Below are positions 9,771 through 20,443 of a DNA stretch of 64,000 nt, in pieces. Numbering within the stretch: position 1 is the first letter of the stretch; each line of letters begins with the position of its first letter. Under the pieces are notes generated by a model. That model was not told where the DNA came from. It ran no database searches and was given only the letters and a program-made list of their open reading frames with translations. This DNA comes from Allopontixanthobacter sediminis (GTDB lineage: Bacteria; Pseudomonadota; Alphaproteobacteria; Sphingomonadales; Sphingomonadaceae): the NCBI RefSeq assembly GCF_009828115.1, contig NZ_WTYL01000002.1:806001-870000 (forward strand), read 5' to 3'. Position numbers and translations under genes: made by a program.

Positions 9771-11306
9771 ATGGCATCCAATTCACAAAACCCGCGCCGC
9801 ACCTTCGCGATCATCTCGCATCCCGATGCCGGCAAGACCACGCTCACCGAAAAGCTGTTGCTGCAGGGCGGCGCAATCCATCTCGCGGGTGAGGTCAAGG
9901 CGCGCGGACAGGCGCGGCGGGCGCGGTCGGACTGGATGAAGATCGAACAGCAGCGCGGCATATCGGTGACGTCCAGCGTGATGACGTTCGAGCGCGAGGG
10001 GATCACCTTCAACCTGCTCGATACGCCAGGCCACGAGGATTTCTCGGAAGATACCTACCGCACGCTCACCGCGGTCGATTCCGCGATCATGGTGATCGAT
10101 GCGGCCAAGGGGATCGAGCCGCAGACGCGCAAGCTGTTCGAGGTCTGCCGGCTTCGTTCGGTGCCGATCATCACCTTCGTCAACAAGGTCGACCGCGAAG
10201 GACGCGACACGTTCGAACTGCTGGATGAAGTGGCCGACATGCTGGCGCTCGATGTCAGCCCGCAAGGCTGGCCGATCGGCATGGGCGGGCAATTCGAAGG
10301 GGTGCTCGATTTCACCACGGGTATGGTCGCGCGGCCGGAAGGCCCGAGCAAGGAATTCAAGGGCCGGCGCGACAAGGACCCGGTGCTGCCGGAAAAATTC
10401 GCCGACGAAGCCGAACTGGCGCAGGCGGGCTATCCCGAGTTCGACTTGGAAGCGTACCGCAACGGCGACCTGACGCCGGTCTTCTTCGGATCGGCACTGA
10501 AGAACTTCGGTGTTACCGAACTGATCGAAGCAATTGCCGATTTCGCTCCGCCGCCGCGTCCGCAGCCTGCGGGAGACGAGCAGATTTCGCCCGACCGCGA
10601 TGAAGTGACCGGCTTTATCTTCAAGGTCCAGGCCAATATGGACCCCAATCACCGCGACCGGATCGCCTTCATGCGGCAGGTATCCGGCACCTTCAAACGC
10701 GGCATGAAGCTCACGCCTAGCGGGCACGGCAAGCCGATCGCCATCCATTCGCCGATCCTTTTCTTCGCGCAGGACCGGGAACTGGCGGACACTGCGGAAG
10801 CGGGCGACATTATCGGGATTCCCAACCACGGCACGCTGCGGGTGGGCGATAGTTTGTCGGAAAAGAACCTCGTTCGCTTCACCGGCCTCCCCAATTTCGC
10901 GCCGGAAATCCTGCGCCGGGTGGTGCTGAAGGACCCGACCAAGACCAAGCAGCTCAGGAAGGCGCTTGACGACCTGTCCGAAGAAGGCGTGATCCAGGTT
11001 TTCTATCCCGAATTTGGCGCGAACTGGATCGTCGGTGTGGTCGGCCAGTTGCAGCTGGAAGTGCTGATTTCGCGGTTGTCGGCGGAATACAAGGTGGAAG
11101 CGGTGCTCGAACCGGCGCCGTTCGACACCGCGCGCTGGATACGCGGCAGCGACGAGGCAGTGGCCACGTTCGAGGGGTTCAATCGCGCCAATCTGGCCCG
11201 CGACCGCGACAACGATCTGGTGTTCCTCGCCCGGTCGGCATGGGATGTGAACTACCAGCAGGAAAAGCACCCCGAGCTGGTTTTCTCCGCCACCAAGGAA
11301 CGGTGA
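9771..11306 (+). CDS. prfC: Peptide chain release factor 3
   Basis: A 511-residue translational GTPase that recycles RF1 and RF2 from the ribosome. GTPase motifs are clear: G1 HPDAGKTTLTEK (about 17-28), G3 DTPGHEDF (about 84-91) and G4 NKVDREGRD (about 138-146). The length is slightly below the ~529 residues of the E. coli protein, which is normal for this group. It starts two bases after pheT and is probably co-transcribed with it. Confidence 0.95.
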   Translation: MASNSQNPRRTFAIISHPDAGKTTLTEKLLLQGGAIHLAGEVKARGQARRARSDWMKIEQQRGISVTSSVMTFEREGITFNLLDTPGHEDFSEDTYRTLTAVDSAIMVIDAAKGIEPQTRKLFEVCRLRSVPIITFVNKVDREGRDTFELLDEVADMLALDVSPQGWPIGMGGQFEGVLDFTTGMVARPEGPSKEFKGRRDKDPVLPEKFADEAELAQAGYPEFDLEAYRNGDLTPVFFGSALKNFGVTELIEAIADFAPPPRPQPAGDEQISPDRDEVTGFIFKVQANMDPNHRDRIAFMRQVSGTFKRGMKLTPSGHGKPIAIHSPILFFAQDRELADTAEAGDIIGIPNHGTLRVGDSLSEKNLVRFTGLPNFAPEILRRVVLKDPTKTKQLRKALDDLSEEGVIQVFYPEFGANWIVGVVGQLQLEVLISRLSAEYKVEAVLEPAPFDTARWIRGSDEAVATFEGFNRANLARDRDNDLVFLARSAWDVNYQQEKHPELVFSATKER

Positions 11307-11337
11307 CAAGAATTTTTTCCCGGCCTAACATGCCGTC

Positions 11338-11898
11338 ATGGCCGATTTTTCCGACACGCTAACCGCCGATCACATCGCGATGATCGAAAACCAGCCGATC
11401 TTCTTCGTCGCCACGGCGGCGGAGGGCGCGCGAATCAATCTCAGTCCCAAGGGCTACGACGCGTTCCGCGTGCTGGGGCCTGATCGTGTCGCCTATCTCG
11501 ATCTCGGCGGGTCGGGCAACGAAACGAACGCGCATCTGCTGGCCGACGGGCGGATCACGATCATGTTCTGCAACTTCCAGCAGCCCGCGCTGATCTTGCG
11601 AATTTACGGCAAAGGCACACCCGTGCTTCCCCAGGACGAAGGGTGGGAAGCGCTCGCCGCGAACTTCGTGCTGCTCCCCGGTACCAGGCAGATCTTCGAT
11701 ATCGCGGTCGAATCGGTCCAGACCAGCTGCGGCTGGGGCGTGCCGGTCATGGAGCTCGAAAAAGAACGGGCGACGCTCGTCAAGTATCACGCGCAGGCCG
11801 ACCCGGCCAAGTGGACGGCCAAGACCGCCGCCCGCGTCACCAGTATCGACGGGTTGCCCGCGCGGCCGACCGATCGCTACATTGCCGGTGACGCCTGA
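11338..11898 (+). CDS. Pyridoxamine 5'-phosphate oxidase-like FMN-binding protein
   Basis: A 186-residue split-barrel protein of the PNPOx-like flavin-binding family. Family-like stretches are FFVATAAEGARINLSPKGYD near the N terminus, YLDLGGSGNETNAHLLADGR, and a C-terminal region with SCGWGVP. Related proteins bind FMN and reduce small molecules, but the substrate here cannot be read from the sequence, and it is too divergent to call PdxH. It lies 31 bases after prfC and overlaps no other ATG-started gene. Confidence 0.8.
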   Translation: MADFSDTLTADHIAMIENQPIFFVATAAEGARINLSPKGYDAFRVLGPDRVAYLDLGGSGNETNAHLLADGRITIMFCNFQQPALILRIYGKGTPVLPQDEGWEALAANFVLLPGTRQIFDIAVESVQTSCGWGVPVMELEKERATLVKYHAQADPAKWTAKTAARVTSIDGLPARPTDRYIAGDA

Positions 11899-11905
11899 CC
11901 CCCTC

Positions 11906-12607
11906 ATGCAACTGACGTTCGCCAGTTACAACATCCACAAGGCGGTGGGCACCGATGGTCGGCGCGATCCCGAGCGGATTATTGCTGTCCTGCGCGAAAT
12001 GAACGCCGACATCGTCGCCTTGCAGGAAGTCGACCTGCGGTTCGGCGACCGGGCGACCGTGATTTCCCGCGCTGCGCTTGACGATACCAAATGGCGTGCG
12101 ATCGATGTGGCCAAACGGCCGCGCAGCCTCGGCTGGCATGGCAACGCCTTGCTGGTGCGCCGGGATCTCGAAATACTCGGCGCCACGCCGATCGACTTGC
12201 CCACGCTCGAGCCGCGCGGAGCGATCAGTGCCGATATCGAGGCCGACGGCCAGCGCTTCCGGGTGGTCGGTACGCACCTCGATTTGTCTGGGCTGCGGCG
12301 GCACGACCAGGTCCGCGCGATCCTGAAGCATTGCGGCAGCCAGGACGTCGCTTGCCCGACCGTGGTGATGGGCGACTTCAACCAATGGGGGCACCGCGGC
12401 GGAATCATGCGAGCGTTCGTGCCGCCATGGCAGGTCCTGTCACCTGGCCGCAGCTTCCCCAGCCGCCGACCGCTGGCACCGCTCGACCGGATTATCCTGT
12501 CCCGCGAATGGACCGGCATGCAGATGGGAGTCCATCACAGCCGCTCCTCAGCCGAAGCGTCTGACCATTTGCCCGTATGGACATCTGCACGCCTGCCTAG
12601 AAAATAG
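11906..12607 (+). CDS. Endonuclease/exonuclease/phosphatase family protein
   Basis: A 233-residue metal-dependent hydrolase of the EEP (DNase I-like) superfamily. Catalytic signatures are in order: NIHKAVGTDG near the N terminus, LQEVD with the metal-binding glutamate (about residue 40), GTHLDLSG, MGDFNQWG (catalytic Asp/Asn) and SDHLPVW at the C terminus with the catalytic histidine. The family contains nucleases and lipid or sugar phosphatases, and the substrate is not evident. The ATG at 11906 is preferred over a TTG at 11882 that overlaps the previous gene. Confidence 0.85.
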   Translation: MQLTFASYNIHKAVGTDGRRDPERIIAVLREMNADIVALQEVDLRFGDRATVISRAALDDTKWRAIDVAKRPRSLGWHGNALLVRRDLEILGATPIDLPTLEPRGAISADIEADGQRFRVVGTHLDLSGLRRHDQVRAILKHCGSQDVACPTVVMGDFNQWGHRGGIMRAFVPPWQVLSPGRSFPSRRPLAPLDRIILSREWTGMQMGVHHSRSSAEASDHLPVWTSARLPRK

Positions 12608-12610
12608 GCA

Positions 12611-12629
12611 TTGCCTAATATAACGGCAA
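12611..12629. promoter_or_regulatory. Inverted repeat upstream of glnK
   Basis: TTGCC and GGCAA arms (12611-12615 and 12625-12629) flank nine AT-rich bases. It lies about 65 bases upstream of the sigma-54 -24 element, near where an NtrC-type activator would bind. It does not match the known NtrC consensus well, so this is a weak suggestion. Confidence 0.25.
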
Positions 12630-12693
12630 AATCATTGAAGGTCGGGAATGGAATTGTTACCCAAACGTTAGGATTCCCTGCGCTTTAGGATTC

Positions 12694-12710
12694 TGGCACG
12701 AAGATTGCTC
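12694..12710 (+). promoter_or_regulatory. Sigma-54 (-24/-12) promoter of glnK-amtB
   Basis: TGGCAC (12694-12699), five bases, then TTGCT (12705-12709) match the RpoN core consensus at every conserved position, including GG at -24 and GC at -12. It is 46 bases before the glnK ATG, in a 148-base gap that otherwise lacks a good -35/-10 pair. This predicts activation by an NtrC-type enhancer protein in low nitrogen. Confidence 0.9.
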
Positions 12711-12743
12711 TTTTGCCGATGCCGGTGATCGTCCGGTTAGTAG

Positions 12744-14482
<1,739 letters not shown>

Positions 14483-14559
14483 CACCGAGATTGGTGGGCC
14501 GGGCATCCTCTCCCGCCCGGCTCGCCAACCCATGTTCCTCCTGCGAACATCACCTATAA

Positions 14560-14591
14560 GGGCCGGAGCCAGCCGCTCCGGCCCTTTTTTT
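14560..14591 (+). terminator. Terminator after amtB
   Basis: GGGCCGGAGC (14560-14569) pairs perfectly with GCTCCGGCCC (14575-14584), followed by seven T at 14585-14591. It ends the glnK-amtB transcript just before the convergent GMC oxidoreductase gene. Confidence 0.9.
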
Positions 14592-14596
14592 GAAGT

Positions 14597-16180
14597 TTAG
14601 AGGGCCGCTTTCACGAACTCGCTGCACCGTTCGCCAATCATGATGCTGGGCGCGTTGGTGTTGCCGGAAACCAGCCGCGGCATGATGCTGGCATCGGCAA
14701 TCCACAGCCCCTCCACTCCGCGCGCCTTGAGCCGAGGATCGACCACGCTGTCAGCATCGGCACCCATCCGGCAGGTGCCAACGGGGTGGTAAACCGTATC
14801 GGCGCGGCTGCGGATCATGTCGTCAAGCGCAGCATCGTCGTCGAGATTGACCGGATGCCGGTCCTTCGGCGCGTAGTCGGCCAGCGGTGATGCCTCGGCG
14901 ATCCGGTGCGACAGCCGGACCCCGGCACGCAGAACCGTTATATCCCGGTCATCGTCGAGGAAATTGGGATCGATCCGCGGCGGCGCGGCGGGGGCGCCGG
15001 TATTCAGGCGCACCGTGCCACGGCTTTCTGGCCGCAGGACGCAGGCGTGGAGGGAAAAACCGTGCCCCTTCACCTTCTCGCGGCCATGGTCTTCCAGCAT
15101 GGCGGGCACGAAGTGCCACTGCACGTCCGGGACCGGCGCATCGGGCATTACCCGCCAGAATCCGCCTGCCTCGGCATAGGGCGTGGTCATGATCCCGGTC
15201 CGCTTGCGGCGATGTTCGACCATCGCCTTCACCATCCGGACCGTGCCCGCGAGGCTGTCGCCGATGGGCACCTGCGATGCGGTTTCCCAGCTCGACACAT
15301 AATCGACGTGGTCCTGCAGATCGCTGCCCACAGCCGGCTTGTCGACCGCAACTGCGATGCCGTGATCGCGCAGGTGGGCAGCAGGGCCGATGCCCGACAG
15401 CATCAGGATCTGAGGGCTGTTGAACGCGCCGGCGGACAGGATCACTCCCTTGCGGGCGGTGATGATCTCGCGCGATTTCCCGCGCCGGATTGCCACTCCG
15501 GTTACCCGGCCGCTCTCGATGACCAGCCTTTCGACCAGTGTCCGCGTCAGGATGCGTAGATTGCCGTTTTCCTTGAGCGGTTCGACGTAAGCCCGAGCGG
15601 CCGACCAACGTTCGCCGTCCTTCTGGGTAACCTGGTAGACGCCAAACCCTTCCTGACGTTCGCCGTTGAAATCGTCATTGCGGCGCAGCTGGAGCGCCTC
15701 GGCACTTTGGACGAAAGCGGTGCTGGTGGGGTTGAGGTAATGCTGGTCGGACACATGCAGCGGTCCGTCGGCGCCGTGGAATTCGTCCGCGCCCCGGACA
15801 TTGCACTCTGCTTTCTTGAAGTAGGGCAGCACGTCGTCATAGGCCCAGCCATCGCAGCCGAGGTCGACCCAGCGGTCATAATCCCAGCGGTTGCCGCGGA
15901 TATAGACCATCGCGTTGATGGCGCTCGATCCGCCCAGACCCTTGCCCCGCGGTTGATAGCCAACCCGGCCGTTCAAACCTTTCTGCGGGACTGTGTCGTA
16001 GCGATAATTGGTGTTCTTGAGCAGGAACGGCATGAAGCCGGGCGTCTTGACCAGGAAATTGTCGTTGGTGCCGCCAGCCTCGATGAGGCAGACCTTGCAG
16101 GCCGGGTCTTGTGCCAAACGCCCCGCTGCCGCGCTACCCGCGCTCCCCCCGCCGATGACGATAATGTCGAACTGGTCCAT
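14597..16180 (-). CDS. GMC family FAD-dependent oxidoreductase
   Basis: A 527-residue glucose-methanol-choline oxidoreductase. The N terminus holds the FAD-binding motif IVIGGGSAGSAAAGRLAQD (residues 6-24), then GGSSAINAMVYIRGN, a second GMC signature about GAFNSPQILMLSGIGP, and the C-terminal HPVGTCRMG with the catalytic histidine, then NTNAPSIMIGE. It resembles choline and alcohol dehydrogenases of this family, but the substrate is not known. The ATG has GGAGAGAG just upstream. It is the last gene of a four-gene minus-strand operon with a fatty acid hydroxylase-family protein 24 bases before it, so an alcohol or lipid-derived substrate is plausible. Confidence 0.9.
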   Translation of the reverse strand: MDQFDIIVIGGGSAGSAAAGRLAQDPACKVCLIEAGGTNDNFLVKTPGFMPFLLKNTNYRYDTVPQKGLNGRVGYQPRGKGLGGSSAINAMVYIRGNRWDYDRWVDLGCDGWAYDDVLPYFKKAECNVRGADEFHGADGPLHVSDQHYLNPTSTAFVQSAEALQLRRNDDFNGERQEGFGVYQVTQKDGERWSAARAYVEPLKENGNLRILTRTLVERLVIESGRVTGVAIRRGKSREIITARKGVILSAGAFNSPQILMLSGIGPAAHLRDHGIAVAVDKPAVGSDLQDHVDYVSSWETASQVPIGDSLAGTVRMVKAMVEHRRKRTGIMTTPYAEAGGFWRVMPDAPVPDVQWHFVPAMLEDHGREKVKGHGFSLHACVLRPESRGTVRLNTGAPAAPPRIDPNFLDDDRDITVLRAGVRLSHRIAEASPLADYAPKDRHPVNLDDDAALDDMIRSRADTVYHPVGTCRMGADADSVVDPRLKARGVEGLWIADASIMPRLVSGNTNAPSIMIGERCSEFVKAAL

Positions 16181-16204
16181 GCTCTCTCCGTTTTTCTTTG
16201 GAGG

Positions 16205-17167
16205 TTAGGCAGGCTTTTCCTGTCCGGCAATCGGGTTGTCATTCGGGACTGTTTTTTCCATGTCGTCCGAAGCTGCGCGGCCATGTTCGAGCCAGCGTTC
16301 CCGGATCATGTCGGACGTTTCGCGGCTGCCATCATGGGTCCAGCCCGGCGGACGCCACAGATACGGCAGCTTGTGCCGCCACGGTGCCCGCCAGACATCC
16401 TGCGCGATCCCGACCCATTCGTGGAACACCGACCACAACAGGTTGAAGGTGCCGAGCTGGCGCACGATCCCGTAGCGGATGCGTTCGCTTTCCGTCTCCG
16501 CCTGGAACGTGCCGAACAACCGGTCCCAGACGATGAATGTCCCCGCGTAGTTGCGGTCGAGATACAGCGGGTTGGTCGCATGGTGGACCCGGTGGTGGCT
16601 GGGGGTGTTCATCACCGCCTCGAACCAGCGCGGCATCCGCCCGATTGCTTCGGTATGGATCCAGAACTGGTAGATAAGGTTGAACGCGCCGACGAACAGG
16701 ATCATCGCCGGATGAAAACCAACTAGCGTGAGCGGTATGCGGAAGATGAAGGACAACGCGAAGAAGCCTGTCCAGCTTTGCCGTAGCGCGGTCGACAGAT
16801 TGTAATGCTGGCTGGAATGATGGTTCACGTGGCTCGCCCAGAACCACCGGACCCGGTGGGCACAGCGGTGGAAGACGTAATAGCCCAGGTCGTCGAGCAC
16901 GAAGCATAGCGGCCACGCCCACCACACGCTCCACCATTCATCGCCGAAATCGAATATGCGGAACTGGTACAGCCACAGCGACAATGCCAGCACCGCGCCG
17001 CCGGTAACCAGTCCGGCGACCGAACTGCCCAGCCCGAAGGCAAGTGAGGTCAGCGTGTCGCGCGGCTCGTAGCTTTCCGGTCGGCGGCGGCGGGCCCAGA
17101 TCATCTCGATCAGCACCAAAACCACGAAAAACGGAACGGCGAAGTCGATCGGGGAAAAATCAGGCAT
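16205..17167 (-). CDS. Fatty acid hydroxylase / sterol desaturase family membrane protein
   Basis: A 320-residue membrane di-iron enzyme. Three to four hydrophobic segments (PFFVVLVLIEMIW, GLVTGGAVLALSLWLYQF, FFALSFIFRIPLTLVGF, MILFVGAFNLIYQFW) surround the histidine clusters HRCAH, HVNHH and HHRVHH, plus an isolated histidine in the WIHTEA segment, which together make the iron site of this superfamily. The reaction is probably hydroxylation or desaturation of a lipid chain, but the substrate is unknown. It overlaps the end of the upstream gene by eight bases. Confidence 0.88.
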   Translation of the reverse strand: MPDFSPIDFAVPFFVVLVLIEMIWARRRRPESYEPRDTLTSLAFGLGSSVAGLVTGGAVLALSLWLYQFRIFDFGDEWWSVWWAWPLCFVLDDLGYYVFHRCAHRVRWFWASHVNHHSSQHYNLSTALRQSWTGFFALSFIFRIPLTLVGFHPAMILFVGAFNLIYQFWIHTEAIGRMPRWFEAVMNTPSHHRVHHATNPLYLDRNYAGTFIVWDRLFGTFQAETESERIRYGIVRQLGTFNLLWSVFHEWVGIAQDVWRAPWRHKLPYLWRPPGWTHDGSRETSDMIRERWLEHGRAASDDMEKTVPNDNPIAGQEKPA

Positions 17168-17579
17168 GGTGTCCGGCCTTGGCAGGGTTGATGCATTGCA
17201 CCCAGTTGTCGGGCCGGTCGATATCGAGAGTCACCCTGCCGAACAGCCGCTCGCCCGTGTCTATTTCCAGCACCGTACGGCCGTGATCCTCGCGGACCGA
17301 GGCAGTCGAACCGGCGCCAAGCAACCGACCGGAGAACTGCGCTCCATGGACCTTGATCAGGACGGTTCGCCCATTCCGGTCCCGGACCAGCGCTGCGCGG
17401 CCAGCATCGTCTACGGCAGCATCATCGGCGGCAAAACCGCATATCACTTCGTCCGCGAGCCCTTTCGCATGGTCGGCGTCCCGGATGCGAACATCGCGGC
17501 CCAGCCCCATCCGGTGGGCGATCCACGCCAGCACCAGGATGGCGGCAAGCGAAGCCACAAACTGCGCAGCGGCCCCCAC
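17160..17579 (-). CDS. Membrane-anchored hypothetical protein
   Basis: A 139-residue protein that I do not recognise. A GTG start at 17579 shares its last base with the preceding TAG (TAGTG), with GGAGG seven bases upstream. Residues 5-20 form one hydrophobic segment (QFVASLAAILVLAWIAHRM), so it is probably anchored in the inner membrane with a soluble C-terminal domain. The first part is acidic; the rest reads as beta-rich (NGRTVLIKVHG, GRTVLEIDTGERLFGRVTL). The DTG triplet is not followed by the residues expected for a retropepsin. Tight overlap on both sides places it in the same operon as the phosphatase-like and hydroxylase genes. Confidence 0.7.
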   Translation of the reverse strand: MGAAAQFVASLAAILVLAWIAHRMGLGRDVRIRDADHAKGLADEVICGFAADDAAVDDAGRAALVRDRNGRTVLIKVHGAQFSGRLLGAGSTASVREDHGRTVLEIDTGERLFGRVTLDIDRPDNWVQCINPAKAGHHA

Positions 17580-18016
17580 TATTTCCTCCGTTGGGCCAAT
17601 TCTTCCATGGCCGGACGGACGGGTGCCAAGTCGTAACCGGCCAGCGCCGCCTGCTGCTCCAGCACGTCGGGGTCGGCACCCTTCGACGCTTCGGCCAGCG
17701 CCCACAGCAGGGTGGAGCGGGTTCCGCTGCGGCAATAGGCCAGCACCTGTCCTTCGGCCGAATCCAGCGCGTCGATCATTTCGCCGATTTGCGCGTCGCT
17801 GAAGTTCCCCCCGGAAATCGGAATCCAGACGAATTCGATATTCTTGTCGCCGGCGGCATCCCGGACTTCACTACTCGATGGCTGGCCCGGATCTTCGTCA
17901 TCAGGCCGATTGCAGACGATCAGGGTTACCCCCTGTTTCTGCGCGGCCCCGATATCCTCCAGCGAAATCTGCGGGCTGGCCATGAACGAATCGGAAAGGC
18001 GGCGGAACTGGCTCAT
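17579..18016 (-). CDS. TIGR01244-type sulfur transferase / phosphatase-like protein
   Basis: A 145-residue single-domain protein of the group also found fused to BlhA/BLH-type beta-lactamase-like proteins. The active-site loop AYCRSGTRSTLLW (about 95-107) has the nucleophilic cysteine. Upstream the family sequence is visible as LIVCNRPDDEDPGQPSS and IPISGGNFSDAQI. Members are linked with sulfide handling or dual-specificity phosphatase activity, and neither is proven for this one. ATG at 18016 is chosen since the upstream frame lacks family sequence. It is the first gene of the operon running down to 14597. Confidence 0.8.
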   Translation of the reverse strand: MSQFRRLSDSFMASPQISLEDIGAAQKQGVTLIVCNRPDDEDPGQPSSSEVRDAAGDKNIEFVWIPISGGNFSDAQIGEMIDALDSAEGQVLAYCRSGTRSTLLWALAEASKGADPDVLEQQAALAGYDLAPVRPAMEELAQRRK

Positions 18017-18098
18017 GACTTGGGGTCCTGCATAAATGTAACCTCTTTCCTGCGCCTGACAGCGCAAACGTGCAACCCGCACACCGCCATACTATGCG

Positions 18099-18113
18099 AA
18101 AATGTCACATTTT
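18099..18113. promoter_or_regulatory. Perfect palindrome between divergent genes
   Basis: AAAATGT-C-ACATTTT is a perfect 15-base inverted repeat with a one-base centre. It lies in the 277-base gap between the minus-strand operon (start 18016) and the plus-strand cold-shock protein (start 18294). TGTnACA-type dyads suit GntR-like or other dimeric regulators, so this is a candidate operator. The rest of the gap also holds a weak TATGAT (18168-18173), the best -10 candidate for the cold-shock gene, which would give a leader of over 100 bases. Confidence 0.4.
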
Positions 18114-18293
18114 TGGGTTACGCCGAGGCCGTTACTTAAAATGTTCGCGCAGGCATGGAATTTGCGCTATGATTGTTGCCTGTTTGGTGGGATTTCAGAC
18201 AAGTTTCTGCTTCTACCGTAAATGTCTGGTGCGCTTTCCGCCCGCGTTCCGGCATGGTGATTAGGGCGGCGTGACGAAGGTACGAAGTTTATT

Positions 18294-19106
18294 ATGGGTT
18301 ACGATAAAGGGCGCCGGGGCCGGGGACGCGATAAGCGCGATGGTTTCGGTGAAGACAGTTTCTCGCCGTTCGGTGGTGAATCTCAAGGTGGCTTCGGCGG
18401 CGACAGCTATGGCGGTGGTGATCGCTTTGGCGGCGGCGGAGGCGGAGGCGACCGTTTTGGTGGCGGCGACCGGTTCAGTGGCGGCGGCGGTGGTCGTGGC
18501 CCCGGCGGTCCTCCCCGGGGCGGTCCTGGCGCGGGCGCGGGCGCTGGTGGCGGCGGTTTCAGCCGTATGCCTGCCCAGGTGGTCGGCACGGGCAAGGGAA
18601 CGGTAAAGTTCTTCAATTCTCAAAAGGGCTTCGGTTTCATCCAGCAGGATGACGGCGGTGAAGACGCGTTCGTCCATATCAGTGCAGTCGAGCGTGCGGG
18701 TCTTGCCGGCCTGGCAGAAGGCCAGACGCTCGAATTCAACCTGGTTGATCGCGGCGGCAAGATTTCGGCACAGGATCTCCAGATCGTGGGCGATATCATT
18801 CCGGTAACCGATGGCGGCGGCGGCGGTGCCAGCAGCAGTGAACGCAGCGAACGCCCGGCAGGCGGCGCTCCACAGCGTGAACTGACTGGTGAAAAAGCAA
18901 CCGGTACGGTGAAATTCTTCAACGCGATGAAGGGCTTCGGCTTTTTGGTCCGCGATGATGGACAGCCAGACGCGTTCGTGCACATCAGTGCCGTTGAACG
19001 CTCCGGCCTGCAGAGCATCAACGAAGGCGAGCGGTTCGAATTCGATCTCGAGGTCGACCGACGAGGCAAGCACTCGGCGGTTAATCTTGTGCCCGTTCAA
19101 GAATAG
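18294..19106 (+). CDS. Double cold-shock-domain protein with glycine-rich N terminus
   Basis: A 270-residue nucleic-acid-binding protein. Residues 1-95 are low complexity, rich in Gly, Asp, Arg and Phe, with recurring DRFGGG units. Two cold-shock domains follow: residues ~100-165 ([19 protein letters not shown], then [13 protein letters not shown]) and ~203-268 ([19 protein letters not shown], then [13 protein letters not shown]), each with RNP1 (KGFGF) and RNP2 (AFVHI). A Gly/Ser-rich linker joins them. Alphaproteobacterial double-CSD proteins are known; the long glycine-rich arm is less usual and resembles RNA-binding arms that promote condensation. It is probably an RNA chaperone. Confidence 0.88.
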   Translation: MGYDKGRRGRGRDKRDGFGEDSFSPFGGESQGGFGGDSYGGGDRFGGGGGGGDRFGGGDRFSGGGGGRGPGGPPRGGPGAGAGAGGGGFSRMPAQVVGTGKGTVKFFNSQKGFGFIQQDDGGEDAFVHISAVERAGLAGLAEGQTLEFNLVDRGGKISAQDLQIVGDIIPVTDGGGGGASSSERSERPAGGAPQRELTGEKATGTVKFFNAMKGFGFLVRDDGQPDAFVHISAVERSGLQSINEGERFEFDLEVDRRGKHSAVNLVPVQE

Positions 19107-19162
19107 CTCGTCTGCAAGATATCCGGCGGATCGCCGGATCATTGCCCGATCATAAAACGACG

Positions 19163-19194
19163 CAAATGGCGGCCCCTGCAAGGGTCGCCATTTG
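19163..19194 (+). terminator. Stem-loop after cold-shock gene
   Basis: CAAATGGCG (19163-19171) pairs with CGCCATTTG (19186-19194), extended inward by a wobble pair and three G-C pairs. Only a short T-rich end follows, so it may be a weak terminator or a 3' processing stop. Confidence 0.5.
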
Positions 19195-19248
19195 TCGTTC
19201 AGCCGTCTAGTCCAGCTCTAGCTTGTGCAAATTATCGAGGAATCTTCC

Positions 19249-20439
19249 ATGTCTATCACTCCGCTCATGCCTGTGTATCCCCGGTGCGGCGTACGGCCGG
19301 TCCGCGGGGAACACTGCCACCTGATCGACGAAGACGGGACGCGTTATCTTGATTTCGCCAGCGGTATCGCGGTCAATCTGCTGGGCCATTCGCACGAAGG
19401 GTTGATCGGCGCGATCCAGAAACAGGCCGCCACCCTGATGCATGTTTCGAACCTGTATGGCAGCCCGCAAGGCGAAGCACTGGCCCAGCGGCTGGTTGAC
19501 CTGACTTTCGCCGATACGGTCTTCTTCACCAATTCGGGCGCCGAAGCTGTCGAGTGCGCGATCAAGGCCGCGCGCGCCTATCACCAGGCTAACGGCAATT
19601 CGGAACGCTACGAATTAATCACCTTCAAGAACGCCTTCCATGGCCGGACGATGGCCACGATCAGCGCGTCCAACCAGGAAAAGATGCACCACGGGTTCCT
19701 GCCGCTGCTGGCCGGGTTCAAATATTGCGAATTCGACGACCTTGAAGCTGCCAAGGCGCTCATCGGCCCCAACACCGCCGGTTTTCTGGTTGAGCCGATC
19801 CAGGGAGAGGGCGGCATTCGCCCCGCTTCCGGGGAATTTCTCAAGGGTTTGCGCGCCTTGGCGGACGAACATGATCTGATGTTGGTGCTGGACGAAGTGC
19901 AGTGCGGTGTCGCCCGGTCGGGCACGTTCTATGCGCACGAGCAATACGGGATCGATCCCGATATTCTCGCGACGGCCAAGGGCATCGGGGGCGGATTTCC
20001 CCTCGGCGCCTGCCTCGCCACGGAAAAGGGCGCACGCGGCATGACCTTCGGCACGCATGGTTCCACCTATGGCGGAAACCCGCTGGCGATGGCCGCAGGG
20101 ATGGCCGTGCTCGATGCGGTCGGGAACGATGAATTTCTGGCCGAAGTTCGCGAGAAGGGTGAACGCATCCGCACGCGGCTGGAACAGTTCATCGGGAATT
20201 ACCCCGACCTGTTCGAACTGGTGCGAGGCAGGGGCCTGATGCTGGGCCTCAAGATGAAGGTCGAACCCCGTCCCTTCTTCGTCCATTTGCGCGACAATCA
20301 CCAATTGCTGACCGTGGCAGCGGGCGACAACACGCTCCGTTTGCTTCCGCCACTGGTGATAGGGGATGCGGAGATCGAGGAATTCTTCGACAAGCTGTCT
20401 GCCGGTGCGGCCAGCTACACAGCTCCGACGGCAGCCTGA
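19249..20439 (+). CDS. argD: Acetylornithine aminotransferase
   Basis: A 396-residue PLP-dependent class III aminotransferase, converting N-acetylglutamate semialdehyde to N-acetylornithine in arginine synthesis. Features include [32 protein letters not shown] (PLP phosphate contacts), [18 protein letters not shown], and the Schiff-base lysine in [14 protein letters not shown]. The ATG at 19249 with GAGG before it is preferred to an upstream GTG at 19225. argF follows four bases after the stop. Confidence 0.94.
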   Translation: MSITPLMPVYPRCGVRPVRGEHCHLIDEDGTRYLDFASGIAVNLLGHSHEGLIGAIQKQAATLMHVSNLYGSPQGEALAQRLVDLTFADTVFFTNSGAEAVECAIKAARAYHQANGNSERYELITFKNAFHGRTMATISASNQEKMHHGFLPLLAGFKYCEFDDLEAAKALIGPNTAGFLVEPIQGEGGIRPASGEFLKGLRALADEHDLMLVLDEVQCGVARSGTFYAHEQYGIDPDILATAKGIGGGFPLGACLATEKGARGMTFGTHGSTYGGNPLAMAAGMAVLDAVGNDEFLAEVREKGERIRTRLEQFIGNYPDLFELVRGRGLMLGLKMKVEPRPFFVHLRDNHQLLTVAAGDNTLRLLPPLVIGDAEIEEFFDKLSAGAASYTAPTAA

Positions 20440-20443
20440 AGCC

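Noticed and set aside
9783-11309. 508-codon minus-strand frame opposite prfC
   Set aside because: Composition is that of a reverse-complement shadow; prfC fills the other strand.
17160-17579. DTG triplet suggesting a retropepsin-type aspartic protease
   Set aside because: Followed by ERLF and not the usual small residues; no other protease features.
18400-18560. Repeated GGCGGC/GGTGGC blocks, checked as a CRISPR or tandem repeat
   Set aside because: They encode the Gly-rich arm of the cold-shock protein; no spacers and no regular period.
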